Shown: positions 8,327-17,629 of the stretch, one piece after another
Layout: each line of letters opens with the position of its first letter
Numbering within the stretch: position 1 is the first letter of the stretch
Origin: OCS116 sp051531935
Lineage (GTDB): Bacteria > Pseudomonadota > Alphaproteobacteria > Rhizobiales > OSC116
DNA length: 64,000 bases
Assembly: GCA_051531935.1 (NCBI GenBank)
Contig: JAOPTR010000009.1
Span: forward strand, 37,930 to 101,929
Direction: 5' to 3'
The notes under the pieces: model-generated
Database searches by the model: none
What the model saw: the letters and a program-made list of their open reading frames with translations, nothing else
Told to the model about the DNA's origin: nothing
Position numbers and translations under genes: made by a program

Positions 8327-8635
8327 ATGCTAAAATTAAAACCTAATTGTGAATGTTGCGACAAAGATTTACCTGCCAATTCTAAAGAAGCGATGATGTG
8401 CAGCTATGAATGTACTTTCTGCAAAGACTGTGTCGACAATATATTAAGTAATGTTTGCCCCAATTGCGGTGGCGGTTTTGCTGCTCGCCCCATTCGACCT
8501 TCTGTAGAACGCTTGCCAAATGCACATTTGGGCAGCAACCCAGCATCAACAGTGCGGGTGAATACTAAATTAAGCCGTCAAGAAATCGCTAATATTGTGA
8601 ACCCGATAAAAGACATTCCTCCTGCGGAACGATAA
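8327..8635 (+). CDS. DUF1272 small zinc-binding protein
   Basis: About 102 aa from ATG 8327, six bases after AGAGGAG; the earlier ATG at 8321 directly abuts the ribosome binding site. The pattern CECCDKDLP, then CSYECTFCKDCV, then CPNCGGGF gives four or more cysteine pairs and matches the DUF1272 zinc-ribbon family. The C-terminal tail has no clear fold. The role is unknown. Confidence 0.8.
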   Translation: MLKLKPNCECCDKDLPANSKEAMMCSYECTFCKDCVDNILSNVCPNCGGGFAARPIRPSVERLPNAHLGSNPASTVRVNTKLSRQEIANIVNPIKDIPPAER

Positions 8636-8666
8636 TTAGTGAAACATATTATCTGGAGGGGATTTG

Positions 8667-8987
8667 CTATTTAGCAATGAGGCTTATGGCTTGTTTCATA
8701 TAATAGTCGATTACCACTTCATCCCATTCTACTATAGGCAAAACCCGCATGGCTTTGCCATTACCTGTTAATTTACCCAGCTCATCTTGCATTTTTGCAC
8801 CCTTTAGAAACCCAAAATCTATGCCGTGCGGCATGGTGCGCATATGGCAAATGCCACCATTTTTGTTGGAATAGGTGGTGATGCGTGGTTTTTGAGTTTC
8901 CACCATACCATCAATTGCCAATAGGTATTTTTGGGCTGTTAAAAATAAATTTTTATGCTTTGACTGCATGTCTGTTTCGAACTGCAT
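8667..8987 (-). CDS. DUF1801 (YdhG-like) protein
   Basis: 106 aa, or 100 aa if the second methionine (8969) is used. The core GIDFGFLKGAKMQDELGKLTG followed by a GKAMRVLP strand is typical of the YdhG/DUF1801 fold, which resembles frataxin. Function is unknown. It is convergent with the DUF1272 gene. Confidence 0.7.
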   Translation of the reverse strand: MQFETDMQSKHKNLFLTAQKYLLAIDGMVETQKPRITTYSNKNGGICHMRTMPHGIDFGFLKGAKMQDELGKLTGNGKAMRVLPIVEWDEVVIDYYMKQAISLIAK

Positions 8988-9177
8988 GGGCGCTCCTTTG
9001 TGTTTTTTTTAAAGCCTATCGGTTTGGTTTTGACATTGAAAGCACTATTAAAAACTGAGGATAAAAGCTTGATTTGCAATCACTACTGACATTCATATAC
9101 GCATAGCTTCGCCTCAATATTGGGGGCTGTTTAGACATTGCTGAATATATTAAATTATCTACAAACAGGAGATGTTT

Positions 9178-9540
9178 ATGAAAATTCGATATATTTTACA
9201 ATTTGAAGGCGCAGCAATATTAGCATTATCTGTCTATATATATGCGCAAATGGCGGCGAGTTGGTGGTTATTTGGCTTGCTCATTTTAGCGCCTGATATT
9301 GCCATGTTTGGGTATTTATTTGGGCTTAAAATTGGTAGTTTTTGCTATAATTTGGCGCATAATTACATAATCCCTGCGATCTTAGTCGCATTGGGCATCT
9401 ATATAAAAAATGATTCACTCATTCATATCGGTATTATTTGGTTTGCGCATATTGGCATGGATCGGATGCTTGGATATGGACTTAAATATAGCCGCGGTTT
9501 TAAGCACACGCATTTAAGTGAATTGGCAGAACCGCAATAA
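9178..9540 (+). CDS. DUF4260 membrane protein
   Basis: 120 aa starting at ATG 9178, six bases after AGGAG (9167-9171). It has three or four hydrophobic helices (IYAQMAASWWLFGLLILAP, then an IPAILVALGIYI stretch). The conserved end GMDRMLGYGLKYSRGFKHTH matches DUF4260 proteins. Inner membrane; function unknown. Confidence 0.75.
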   Translation: MKIRYILQFEGAAILALSVYIYAQMAASWWLFGLLILAPDIAMFGYLFGLKIGSFCYNLAHNYIIPAILVALGIYIKNDSLIHIGIIWFAHIGMDRMLGYGLKYSRGFKHTHLSELAEPQ

Positions 9541-9557
9541 CGGCTCTGCCATGCTGA

Positions 9558-9872
9558 TTAATAGGTGGCGAGTGAAGGGTGGAATTCTAACTCCATATCT
9601 TCTGCGCCTGTCATATCCATGATAGAGAAAAATTCAGCACATACGGCAGATTCCATCTCTCTTGCAATCACTTGATGCGCAGCTTCGACGCTTGTGAATT
9701 GCACAATGTCAATATATGTGCCATCGGCTTTTTTAATCAATTCGCGGCGCAAAACATCTGGTTCACCATTTACAAATTCTTTTTGAAACTTAGCCGATGC
9801 AGCTAATAACTGGGCTTCGGTTACGCCTTTGGCTAATTTTGCGGGCGCGAATACGGTCACTATGTTGGACAT
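9558..9872 (-). CDS. Small ABM-like protein, unknown function
   Basis: 104 aa from the MSNIVTVFAPAKL methionine; an upstream in-frame ATG at 9890 is possible. It reads as a dimeric alpha-beta barrel of the antibiotic-monooxygenase type (an IDIVQFTSVEAAHQVI segment). It is divergent from the WYL regulator at 9955, which probably controls it. Confidence 0.55.
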   Translation of the reverse strand: MSNIVTVFAPAKLAKGVTEAQLLAASAKFQKEFVNGEPDVLRRELIKKADGTYIDIVQFTSVEAAHQVIAREMESAVCAEFFSIMDMTGAEDMELEFHPSLATY

Positions 9873-9954
9873 ATAATTTTCTTTCATCATGTTGTTATAT
9901 CAATTTACAAAGTGACTATATTGATAAATAGGACAAATAATGTCATATTAAATC

Positions 9955-10686
9955 ATGGAAAACAAAAGCACCAAAAATCGCCTAGATAGATTAGAAGTTT
10001 TAAAAGCTCGTTTGAAATCTGGCGAGGCAATTACAATTGAGCAGATTGCACGGGAACTTGGCGTTGCGCCCCGCACCATTAGCCGCGATATACAAATTTT
10101 GCGTGGCCAAGGGCTGCCCATTGATGCCGATCGTGGGCGCGGTGGTGGCATTCGGCTGGACCGCCATTGGGGCATTGGGCGGGTCAACTTTAATTATAAC
10201 GAAGCGGTCGACCTATTGCTTAGCTTGGCCGTGGCCGAGCAATCACAATCACCACTTTTCATGGCCAATTTGCAAAATATCCGCCTTAAAGTTATGGCTT
10301 CATTCTCGCCAGATATGCGGTTCGATGTGCAAAATTTAAAATCCCGCATTCTCATCGGCCAAACCGCATCGGCGCCTGTCTTGTCAAGTTATGATGCCGC
10401 TAATCACTCCGTCATTCAAAAACTACATCAAGCGTTTTTAACCCGCAACTTTGTGCAAATAAACTATCTCTCCATGGCAGGTAAACGCAGCCAAAGGTGT
10501 ATTGAGCCTCATTATCTGCTGCTCAACAACCCCGTATGGTATATACTAACGTGGGATGAATTGCGCCAAGACATACGCACATTCAGGTGCGATCATATCG
10601 AAAAGATACAGATTTTAGACAGACAGTTTAAACTGCGCCCTCAATCAGATTTCACCGATGCCCTAGACGGTGTCACCTTTATATAG
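9955..10686 (+). CDS. YafY/DeoR-type HTH-WYL regulator
   Basis: 243 aa. An HTH_11 winged helix lies at about residues 8-65 (ITIEQIARELGVAPRTISRD). A WYL domain follows from about 150 (FVQINYLSMAGKRSQRCIEP, then an HYLLLNNPVWYILTW strand). WYL proteins sense ligands such as nucleic acid breakdown products or small metabolites. It is divergent from the small gene at 9558-9872 and just upstream of a MORN-like gene. Confidence 0.85.
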   Translation: MENKSTKNRLDRLEVLKARLKSGEAITIEQIARELGVAPRTISRDIQILRGQGLPIDADRGRGGGIRLDRHWGIGRVNFNYNEAVDLLLSLAVAEQSQSPLFMANLQNIRLKVMASFSPDMRFDVQNLKSRILIGQTASAPVLSSYDAANHSVIQKLHQAFLTRNFVQINYLSMAGKRSQRCIEPHYLLLNNPVWYILTWDELRQDIRTFRCDHIEKIQILDRQFKLRPQSDFTDALDGVTFI

Positions 10687-10694
10687 GAATGAAT

Positions 10695-10979
10695 ATGCTC
10701 AAAAAGAAAAACTACGCCAACGGCCAACCGACACATAAGCTCGAAGACAATATACTCACCTATTTTTTCAAAACAGGTAAAATTAAAGCGCAGGGTCAAT
10801 ACATAAATGAACAAATGCAAGGCGAGTGGATTTTTTACCGTGAATCAAAAGGCACCACAAACCATTTGTGGCAAGTCGCTAATTTCCTAGACAATGCCAA
10901 GCATGGCGAATGGAAACGCTATAGTCGAAACGACGAATTAGAATATCACGAGACATTTAACAAAGGCAAAAAACTCTAG
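10695..10979 (+). CDS. MORN-repeat-like small protein
   Basis: About 94 aa from ATG 10695, six bases after AGGA. Two repeats of the type G-x-Y-x(3)-Q-x-G-E-W-x-F-Y (QYINEQMQGEWIFY and NFLDNAKHGEWKRYS) match MORN or YwqK-type repeats. Start and stop positions suggest translational coupling to the WYL gene. The function is unknown. The last four bases overlap the end of the convergent MFS gene. Confidence 0.6.
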   Translation: MLKKKNYANGQPTHKLEDNILTYFFKTGKIKAQGQYINEQMQGEWIFYRESKGTTNHLWQVANFLDNAKHGEWKRYSRNDELEYHETFNKGKKL

Positions 10980-12187
10980 CTCCTAAATTTCACGCTATAA
11001 ACCAGCACCACCGCCAATAATAAAAACCCCATATACAGCATCACATTCGGTGTTAAATCCGTCGCAGATGCAGACATCGGCCTCACATATTCTAAATAAT
11101 AACCCACAATCGGCATAGATATTGGCACCAATAATTGCCGCAAGCCACCATAAGCCGCAAACACCCGCCCGCGCATATTTTCAGGCACATGGCGTTGTAA
11201 ATAAGTGGCTTCGAGCGGCCCCGAAAAACCTAAAAATATGCCGATAACCAATATGATGCCCGCAAACGCCCAAAATGATGTCGCGAAATTAATGGCCATA
11301 ATGCTCAATGCCAAACCTGCATATCCAAAAGACAATAGGTTTTGATAATCGAACTTATTACCCAGAAAAGTATAGAATATTGTCGATGACATTGTGCCCA
11401 AGGCAAAACACACCATAATGATGCCTTGGTCGATGGGAGATTGTAAAATTTGGTTGGCGAATATTGGCAAATATAAGAACAGCAGAACCGATAATGCCAT
11501 TGAAATTATGGCACTTAATAGGGTGATGATGAGCGTTTCTTTGTGCTTATAAATATAGTGAAAGCCCGCTAGAAATTGTTTAAAATTTTGTTTGGTTTCT
11601 TGTGGTTTGGTTGGCGCCAAATGTTTTTGTAAAAGCAGCAAACCAATGATGGGTATCAGGAAGCTAAACGCATCGAACCACAATAAATTTACCACCCCAT
11701 AAAGGCTGATAAGCAGGCCTGCCAATAATGGCCCCAGTAAATCCATCGCGCTTTCTACAAATGAATTAAGGCCATTAAATTTTTCACGGCTGTCATTATG
11801 GGCATCTAATTGTTGGGCAAATATCACATCTTTTGCACTGCGCCCTGGGCTATCTAGCACAGCACTTAAAAATATCAATATCACCAAAAAGCTCATGTCC
11901 AATTGATTGTATATAAACAAGAGAGGTATCAGCGCCACCGCAAAAAAATTTAATAGATCAGAATATTGAGATGTCTTTACACCTCCGAAACGATCTATCA
12001 ATCCACCGCCAATTATAGCCGATAAGAATGCGGGAATGAATTTAAAACCAAGCAATATACCGACATAGGTTGGGCTGCCCGTCATTTCTAATATCAGCCA
12101 CGGAATGGCGAATTCGGTTAAGGCGTTACCCAAGATGGAAACGCCATTAAACGATATGAGTGATGATATAACCCGTGTGCTAGACAC
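10976..12187 (-). CDS. MFS transporter (EntS/MFS_3-like)
   Basis: 403 aa with about 12 membrane helices. The loop between helices 2 and 3 reads GGGLIDRFGGVKTSQ, the MFS signature, and an EATYLQRHVPENMRGRVFA motif is typical of MFS_3 exporters. It overlaps the upstream MATE gene by eight bases, so the two form an operon read from the MATE promoter. An efflux role is inferred from the family and the TetR neighbour; the substrate is unknown. Confidence 0.85.
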   Translation of the reverse strand: MSSTRVISSLISFNGVSILGNALTEFAIPWLILEMTGSPTYVGILLGFKFIPAFLSAIIGGGLIDRFGGVKTSQYSDLLNFFAVALIPLLFIYNQLDMSFLVILIFLSAVLDSPGRSAKDVIFAQQLDAHNDSREKFNGLNSFVESAMDLLGPLLAGLLISLYGVVNLLWFDAFSFLIPIIGLLLLQKHLAPTKPQETKQNFKQFLAGFHYIYKHKETLIITLLSAIISMALSVLLFLYLPIFANQILQSPIDQGIIMVCFALGTMSSTIFYTFLGNKFDYQNLLSFGYAGLALSIMAINFATSFWAFAGIILVIGIFLGFSGPLEATYLQRHVPENMRGRVFAAYGGLRQLLVPISMPIVGYYLEYVRPMSASATDLTPNVMLYMGFLLLAVVLVYSVKFRS

Positions 12188-13559
12188 TTAATAAGCCCCA
12201 TTTATTGCCATGCTTTTTATAGCGTAGATATAGCACGATAATCACCAAAGTCAGCACCAGAATTTCGGCCGCGGCACCCGCCAACCAAATGCCCAACTCG
12301 CCAATATAAAGCGGCATTATGAATGTCAGTGGTAGGGCAAATAAATAGGTGCGGGTTAGGCTTAATAAGGCGCTGCGCGCGGCATCACCGATCGCCTGAA
12401 AATAGGTCGAGATAATCATATGCGGGCCAAACAGGAAAAATGTTAGTGTCGCCAATGGCACAATGCGCGCCACTTCGTTTTGCACGGCAAGGTCGTTCAC
12501 AAAATAACCGCCAATATCTTGTCTTATGAGATTCACAATAAGCTGCATCAACAGGCAATATATAAAGGCTGTGGCAATGGCAATTTTAACACTCGCATCC
12601 ACTCTATCCCACATTTTTGCGCCAAAATTATTACCTAATATACTTTGGAAAGCCATGCTCAAACCCAGAAATGGTAAGAATAAAAATGTCATCATGCGGT
12701 TGATAATGCCGTAGGCAGCAATGGTTGTCGGGTAATCTTCAATGCCTTGTTGTTGTAGATTGTAAATAACGGCCGTCGATAAAATGGATATGCCCAAATA
12801 GGTGAGACTTGCAGGAATACCCAAACTGATAAATTGCCACCAATATTTTGTGGTAAGTTTGATGTCTGGCCAACCTACATGAATGGTTACTTTTGCATAT
12901 CTACGGTAGAGAAATGCCGCCACAAGCGCACAGGCTTGCGCCAATATCGTGCCATAAGCACTACCCGCCACACCATATTCAAAAGTAACGATGAACAAAT
13001 AGTTGAAAACAAAATTCAATGCCACCGATGAGAGGCTGAAGAATAACATCGCCCCCATTTTGCCTTCGGCACGCAAAGTATCGGATATTATGGCCAAAAC
13101 AAAAGTGATAGGTGCAAAAAATATAAGAATTGAAATGTAATCATAGCCCATGTCATGTAGCTGATGATTGCCCGCGGTGACAGTGTCAATAAACCCATCT
13201 CCTTTGGCTAAAAACAAGCCAATCATCGCAGCACAAATTACCAAACTAAGCGCAATCGCTTCGACCAAGGCTGACTTTGCTGCTTTGGTATTTTGCTCAC
13301 CTAAAATACGCGCCACAACGCTGGAGTAGCCACCACTTACCAAGCTAGACAATGCCACAATAATCATAAACGCAGGAAACATAAGCGTAACTGCAGTGAG
13401 TGCGTCAGCACCAACATATTCTCCCAGAAAATACGCGTCCACTAGAGTGAAGGTGCCATTGACCAACATGATAAAGATAATGGGCGCAGCGGTTGAGAAA
13501 AATAATTTAGGCAAAGAGCCTTTTAAATATGTGTTTTCTATTTGTGTATCAGCGCTCAT
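12180..13559 (-). CDS. MATE-family efflux transporter
   Basis: 459 aa starting at the MSADTQIENTYLKGS methionine; the longer in-frame ORF to 13616 runs into the operator region. Twelve hydrophobic helices show the MATE duplication (LFFSTAAPIIFIMLVNGTF in the first half and ISLGIPASLTYLGISILST in the second). MATE proteins export cationic drugs or metabolites with Na+ or H+. It is the first gene of the MATE-MFS pair and is divergent from the TetR gene at 13676. Confidence 0.9.
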   Translation of the reverse strand: MSADTQIENTYLKGSLPKLFFSTAAPIIFIMLVNGTFTLVDAYFLGEYVGADALTAVTLMFPAFMIIVALSSLVSGGYSSVVARILGEQNTKAAKSALVEAIALSLVICAAMIGLFLAKGDGFIDTVTAGNHQLHDMGYDYISILIFFAPITFVLAIISDTLRAEGKMGAMLFFSLSSVALNFVFNYLFIVTFEYGVAGSAYGTILAQACALVAAFLYRRYAKVTIHVGWPDIKLTTKYWWQFISLGIPASLTYLGISILSTAVIYNLQQQGIEDYPTTIAAYGIINRMMTFLFLPFLGLSMAFQSILGNNFGAKMWDRVDASVKIAIATAFIYCLLMQLIVNLIRQDIGGYFVNDLAVQNEVARIVPLATLTFFLFGPHMIISTYFQAIGDAARSALLSLTRTYLFALPLTFIMPLYIGELGIWLAGAAAEILVLTLVIIVLYLRYKKHGNKWGLLSV

Positions 13560-13603
13560 ATGTGTACCTTGACTTAAAAAATGGATATAGTAATATTCTA
13601 TTA

Positions 13604-13616
13604 TTGACACAGTCAA
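13604..13616. promoter_or_regulatory. Predicted TetR operator, copy 1
   Basis: Palindrome TTGAC-ACA-GTCAA, 45 bases upstream of the MATE start codon. The flanking ATTA on its left is mirrored at copy 2. Confidence 0.75.
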
Positions 13617-13629
13617 CTATCACGCTTAA

Positions 13630-13642
13630 TTGACGCTGTCAA
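13630..13642. promoter_or_regulatory. Predicted TetR operator, copy 2
   Basis: Palindrome TTGAC-GCT-GTCAA, centred 26 bp from copy 1 and 33 bases before the TetR start codon. The same half-site arms with different centres argue for one protein binding both. Confidence 0.75.
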
Positions 13643-13675
13643 TAATAAAAATGAGCCGTGTTTATTGAGGATATT

Positions 13676-14281
13676 ATGGTACGCACCCTGACAGAAGACG
13701 AAAAAAACCAAAAACGCGCCAAATTGATAGAGCTTGCCACATGTATATTAGAACGTGAGGGCGAAGCGGGCTTAACGGCGCGCGGCCTTGCCAAAGAAGC
13801 AGGCATTAGTCGCACCACACCTTATTTATACTTTAAAGACAAAGAGGCCATTTTAAACGGCATCAGAATTGAAACCCTTAAAAATCTAACTGCCCAATTT
13901 TCTAAGGTAGCACCCGCAAAATCAATCATACAAATGCGAAATTTTGGCGAAATTTATACGCTTTTTGGCATGAATAACCCCGCCCTTTATAAACTGGTTT
14001 TCATGTCTGAATTTTCGTGCAATCCCAAGCCAGTTGAATTAGAAAATGCTTTGGCTGACTTTCAATCGCTTATGATTTCACCCATGAAAAAAGCCTATGA
14101 GGATGGCTTGATAAGTCTTCCGCCCGAACGCCTGAACTTGGTTATGTGGTCATGTATTCATGGCCTTATTACCCTCAGCCATACAGGCCTGATAGACAAA
14201 GAGGTGGTTCTGCCGCAATTACGCCAAGATATTGGTTTTATATTATCACAAGGCTTTTTAGTGGGAGACAAAAACCCGTGA
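13676..14281 (+). CDS. TetR-family repressor
   Basis: 201 aa from ATG 13676, five bases after GAGG. An N-terminal TetR helix-turn-helix (ARGLAKEAGISRTTPYLYFKD) is followed by an all-helical ligand domain with a WHG-type end (VMWSCIHGLITLSHTGLI). It is divergent from MATE-MFS with two identical-arm operators between, so it probably represses the pumps and itself. Its stop codon overlaps the next gene start (GTGA). Confidence 0.92.
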   Translation: MVRTLTEDEKNQKRAKLIELATCILEREGEAGLTARGLAKEAGISRTTPYLYFKDKEAILNGIRIETLKNLTAQFSKVAPAKSIIQMRNFGEIYTLFGMNNPALYKLVFMSEFSCNPKPVELENALADFQSLMISPMKKAYEDGLISLPPERLNLVMWSCIHGLITLSHTGLIDKEVVLPQLRQDIGFILSQGFLVGDKNP

Positions 14282-15111
14282 GTATTGAAACCAGCTCTCA
14301 AGCGGCCACATCTCCCTTGAATACCGGCTTAGAACCCAAACATAGAATTTGCGTTATTGGCGATGTGCATGGCGAAATTGGATTGATGCAGGCTATGATC
14401 TTGGCATTTAAAGATACTTGCAAAGATTTTGAAAGCACCAAATTATTATTCTTGGGTGATTTCATCAACAAAGGTAAGTACAGTATGGATTGCCTGAAAC
14501 TGGCTTCTAATACATTAAACCAAGCACAGCGTGGTGATGGCGAATTTTGTGAAGTTATTTGTTTGCAAGGCAATCATGAAGCCATGTTGCGGGTATTATT
14601 ACACCCCGAATTACCGACAAATATTAAAAATAAAATCAAGAAAAAACCTCATATAATGAAAGACCTCGGCCTTACAGACCTTGATAATTTGGATGTTGAA
14701 ACGCTGAAAGCGCGTTTAGGAGCTGAATTGGTCGGCTTTATTGACGGTTTAGAATCTCACCGTCAATTTGGTAATTTGTTATTTGTCCATGCCGGTACTG
14801 ACCCTCAAAATAATAATTTAGAAGATCATTTAAGCCAAAAATGGAATTGCAGATCAGATACGCATTGGTGCTGGATTAAAGACACGTTTTTAAATAACCC
14901 TGTTCAGTTTCCAAACCTCACCGTTATACATGGGCATTCGCCCGTAAAGCCCAACCCGAGCGGAATATTTATAGGGCGCGAATGTAAAGATGGTAAAATA
15001 AACTTAGATGCGGGCAGCTATAAAACACATGTTATTATGGGCGCAGAATTTACCAATATTGGGTATAACTTGTCTTGCGCTTATGATTTAACCACAAATG
15101 ACATTATGTAA
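14278..15111 (+). CDS. Calcineurin-like metallophosphoesterase
   Basis: 277 aa from GTG 14278, which overlaps the TetR stop, with GGGAG about ten bases upstream. Metal-binding motifs of the PP1/PP2A-like family occur in order: GDVHGE, GDFINKG, GNHEA, FVHAG and IHGHSP. It may be a Ser/Thr protein phosphatase or a diadenosine tetraphosphatase-like enzyme; the sequence does not settle this. The overlap suggests cotranscription with the TetR gene. Confidence 0.85.
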   Translation: MSIETSSQAATSPLNTGLEPKHRICVIGDVHGEIGLMQAMILAFKDTCKDFESTKLLFLGDFINKGKYSMDCLKLASNTLNQAQRGDGEFCEVICLQGNHEAMLRVLLHPELPTNIKNKIKKKPHIMKDLGLTDLDNLDVETLKARLGAELVGFIDGLESHRQFGNLLFVHAGTDPQNNNLEDHLSQKWNCRSDTHWCWIKDTFLNNPVQFPNLTVIHGHSPVKPNPSGIFIGRECKDGKINLDAGSYKTHVIMGAEFTNIGYNLSCAYDLTTNDIM

Positions 15112-15164
15112 TTAGGTTTGATAGTTTAAAGCACAACCTGAATATAAATTTAAGAAATAGACAT

Positions 15165-16907
15165 ATGAGCAAACCCTTATTAGCAGCACAAAATATTCAT
15201 TTCGGCTATGGCGTCGAAAAAATGTTTGACGAATTAACCCTGCATATTGGCGCGAATGACCGCGTTGGTTTGGTGGGTACAAATGGCTGTGGCAAATCTA
15301 CCTTATTGAAAATATTGAGCAAAACACTAGATATATCGAGCGGCGAGATTATCAATAATAACCGCATGGTTATGTCTGTTGTCGACCAATTTGTGCCCAC
15401 AGATTTACAAAGCGAAAATATTTACAACATTATACTGGCGCAATTGCCTGCCGATATGCGCAATGAAAGTGCCTATCTAGTCGATATTATGCTTAAAGAT
15501 ATGGGCTTTGCCGAGGTTGATTTTGGCAAAAACATTAATGAGCTATCGGGTGGTCAGGTGAATTTGGTATTGATGGCACGCGCGCTCATCACCAACCCAG
15601 ATTTATTGCTTATGGACGAGCCTTCAAACCATTTGGACGTCGAAGCCATATTGAAACTAGAGCAATTTTTTATTGAGCATTATAAAAATGCCTTCTTAAT
15701 CATCTCGCATGATGTTGAATTACTTAATAAAATAACCAATAAAACAATATTCATTAAAGACGGCAAAGCCTATCAATATAACTTGCCCTATAGTGCGGCA
15801 CGGGTCGAATTTTTGGCATATGAAGAAACGCTAAAAAAACAACGTGCAGCCGAAGAACAAGAGATTGATCGCTTGGCAGCCACTGCCAAACGCTTGGCAA
15901 TTTGGGGGCGTGAACATGATAATGAGAAATTTGCCCGCAAGGCCAAATCCATCGAGAAAAAAGTCGATAAATTAGACGCCAAAAAAACCGAAACATTTAA
16001 CCGTAATAAATATAAATTAAATGTCGAAACTGATAATTTACGCGCCAAAACTCTGCTCGAAGTGAAAGATTTTCAAGTAAAAACTCTTGATGGCGCACGT
16101 GACCTTTATAAAGTGAAGGGTTTTTACATTAACAATGGCGATCGTATTATTTTATTTGGCGCCAATGGTTTGGGGAAATCGACCTTTGTTAAAAATTTAG
16201 TCAGCCAGTTTGAAGGTGAATTTGGGCAAGATAATGTGGCGCAAATTCGGTTTAACCCACAAGTTTCAATGGGGTATTATGACCAAGAACAAGAGCAATT
16301 GGATGGCAATAAAAGTATTTTCAACTATCTGAATGACATGTTTGATATGCCCGATCTGACCATTCAGCGCGCTATATTACAAGCGGGTTTTAATTATGAT
16401 GAAATGGATAAAAAGATAAGCCTCTTATCGGGTGGTGAAAAGGCGCGAATATTGTTCACCAAACTGAACTTACAGCGCCCCAACTTTATTATTTTGGACG
16501 AGCCAACCAACCATATTGACCTTTATGGACGCGAAGAATTGATACGCCAACTCACCTCTTCTGGTGCCACATTGCTAATCATTGGTCATGACCGAAAATT
16601 CTGTAACATTGTTGGAAATCGGTTTTTTATGATTGAGCGTAATAAACTGGTGGAGATTGAAAATTCGGGTATTTTTTATGATAGTTTAAAATCGTCAATG
16701 CCAACTAACACAAAGACAGAGTCGGTAGCGAAACAAGAATCTACGCAGACAATTATTGATGATGAAGAGCAAATATTAGAACGCGTTATGGAATTAGAAG
16801 AATTGCTCGAAGCGGATATTGCGCGCAAAGCCAAACATCAAAAACCTGTGTTGCAAAAAGTTTGGAAAGAAGAAATTGCAAAGCTTTATGAGGCACTGAA
16901 TGACTAA
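15165..16907 (+). CDS. ABC-F family ATPase
   Basis: 580 aa with two ABC cassettes and no membrane segment. Cassette 1 has GTNGCGKST, LSGGQVNLVLMARAL and MDEPSNHLD. Cassette 2 has GANGLGKST, LLSGGEKARILFTKLNL and LDEPTNHID. A charged linker (ABC_tran_Xtn) lies between them, and the C-terminus is an acidic coiled coil. ABC-F proteins bind the ribosomal E site and relieve stalling or confer antibiotic protection. The subgroup was not determined. It overlaps the next gene by eight bases. Confidence 0.92.
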   Translation: MSKPLLAAQNIHFGYGVEKMFDELTLHIGANDRVGLVGTNGCGKSTLLKILSKTLDISSGEIINNNRMVMSVVDQFVPTDLQSENIYNIILAQLPADMRNESAYLVDIMLKDMGFAEVDFGKNINELSGGQVNLVLMARALITNPDLLLMDEPSNHLDVEAILKLEQFFIEHYKNAFLIISHDVELLNKITNKTIFIKDGKAYQYNLPYSAARVEFLAYEETLKKQRAAEEQEIDRLAATAKRLAIWGREHDNEKFARKAKSIEKKVDKLDAKKTETFNRNKYKLNVETDNLRAKTLLEVKDFQVKTLDGARDLYKVKGFYINNGDRIILFGANGLGKSTFVKNLVSQFEGEFGQDNVAQIRFNPQVSMGYYDQEQEQLDGNKSIFNYLNDMFDMPDLTIQRAILQAGFNYDEMDKKISLLSGGEKARILFTKLNLQRPNFIILDEPTNHIDLYGREELIRQLTSSGATLLIIGHDRKFCNIVGNRFFMIERNKLVEIENSGIFYDSLKSSMPTNTKTESVAKQESTQTIIDDEEQILERVMELEELLEADIARKAKHQKPVLQKVWKEEIAKLYEALND

Positions 16908-17547
16908 ACGTTCAGAGTTTTTGGCTGAATTGGTTAATCGGATTTTGGCCGCGCAGAATGACGGTGTTTTACAGGTGGCTATTAATGGTGTTGATGGCAG
17001 TGGTAAAACCCGTTTAGCCGATGAGTTGGCGCCGCTTTTAATTGCAAAAGGCGCACAAATTATCCGCGCTTCAATTGATGATTTTCACAACCCGCGCGCA
17101 GTTAGATATGCCAAAGGTAGATCATCTCCTATTGGCTTTTACCAAGATAGTTTTAATTTTGAAGTTTTTAAAAATTTACTGCTAAAACCCTTAAGCGCAA
17201 ACGGTAATCTGCTTTACAAAAATGCAGCTTTTGATCATGTGACAGATCAAGCGGTTGAGATGGATTATACAAAGGCCGAACGACCTTCTATATTATTAGT
17301 TGATGGCATTTTTTTGTTTCATTCAAAATTGATAAAATATTTTGACCTCAAGATTTTTCTTGATGTGCCATTTGAAATTTCATACGCACGAATGGCATTG
17401 CGTGATGGCTCTACGCCTGACCCAAATGCTGCCGAAAACAAGCGATATCTAGAAGGCCAGAAACTATATTTTGCAGATTGCAAGCCACATCAAAATGCCG
17501 ATATTTTGATTGATTATGCTGATTTTAAACTGCCTAAAATTCTGTAA
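16900..17547 (+). CDS. Uridine-kinase-like P-loop kinase
   Basis: 215 aa. Walker A is INGVDGSGKTRLADEL near residue 25, a substrate loop SIDDFHNPR follows, and ILLVDGIFLFHSKL resembles Walker B of the PRK/uridine kinase family. A LID-type stretch with RDGSTPDPN is present. Nucleoside phosphorylation is likely; the exact substrate is not certain. It is translationally coupled to the ABC-F gene. Confidence 0.8.
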   Translation: MTKRSEFLAELVNRILAAQNDGVLQVAINGVDGSGKTRLADELAPLLIAKGAQIIRASIDDFHNPRAVRYAKGRSSPIGFYQDSFNFEVFKNLLLKPLSANGNLLYKNAAFDHVTDQAVEMDYTKAERPSILLVDGIFLFHSKLIKYFDLKIFLDVPFEISYARMALRDGSTPDPNAAENKRYLEGQKLYFADCKPHQNADILIDYADFKLPKIL

Positions 17548-17570
17548 AATTCAACAGATACAGCACAAAA

Positions 17571-17593
17571 AAGGCCTGTTTAAAACAGGCCTT
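17571..17593. terminator. Bidirectional terminator between convergent genes
   Basis: Stem AAGGCCTGTTT (17571-17581) pairs with AAACAGGCCTT (17583-17593), eleven pairs. The A-run just before it gives a U-tract to the minus-strand gene at 17630; the plus side has a weak tail. Confidence 0.85.
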
Positions 17594-17629
17594 CTGCATT
17601 AGCTATACACGCCGAAGCGAGGTGCGGCT

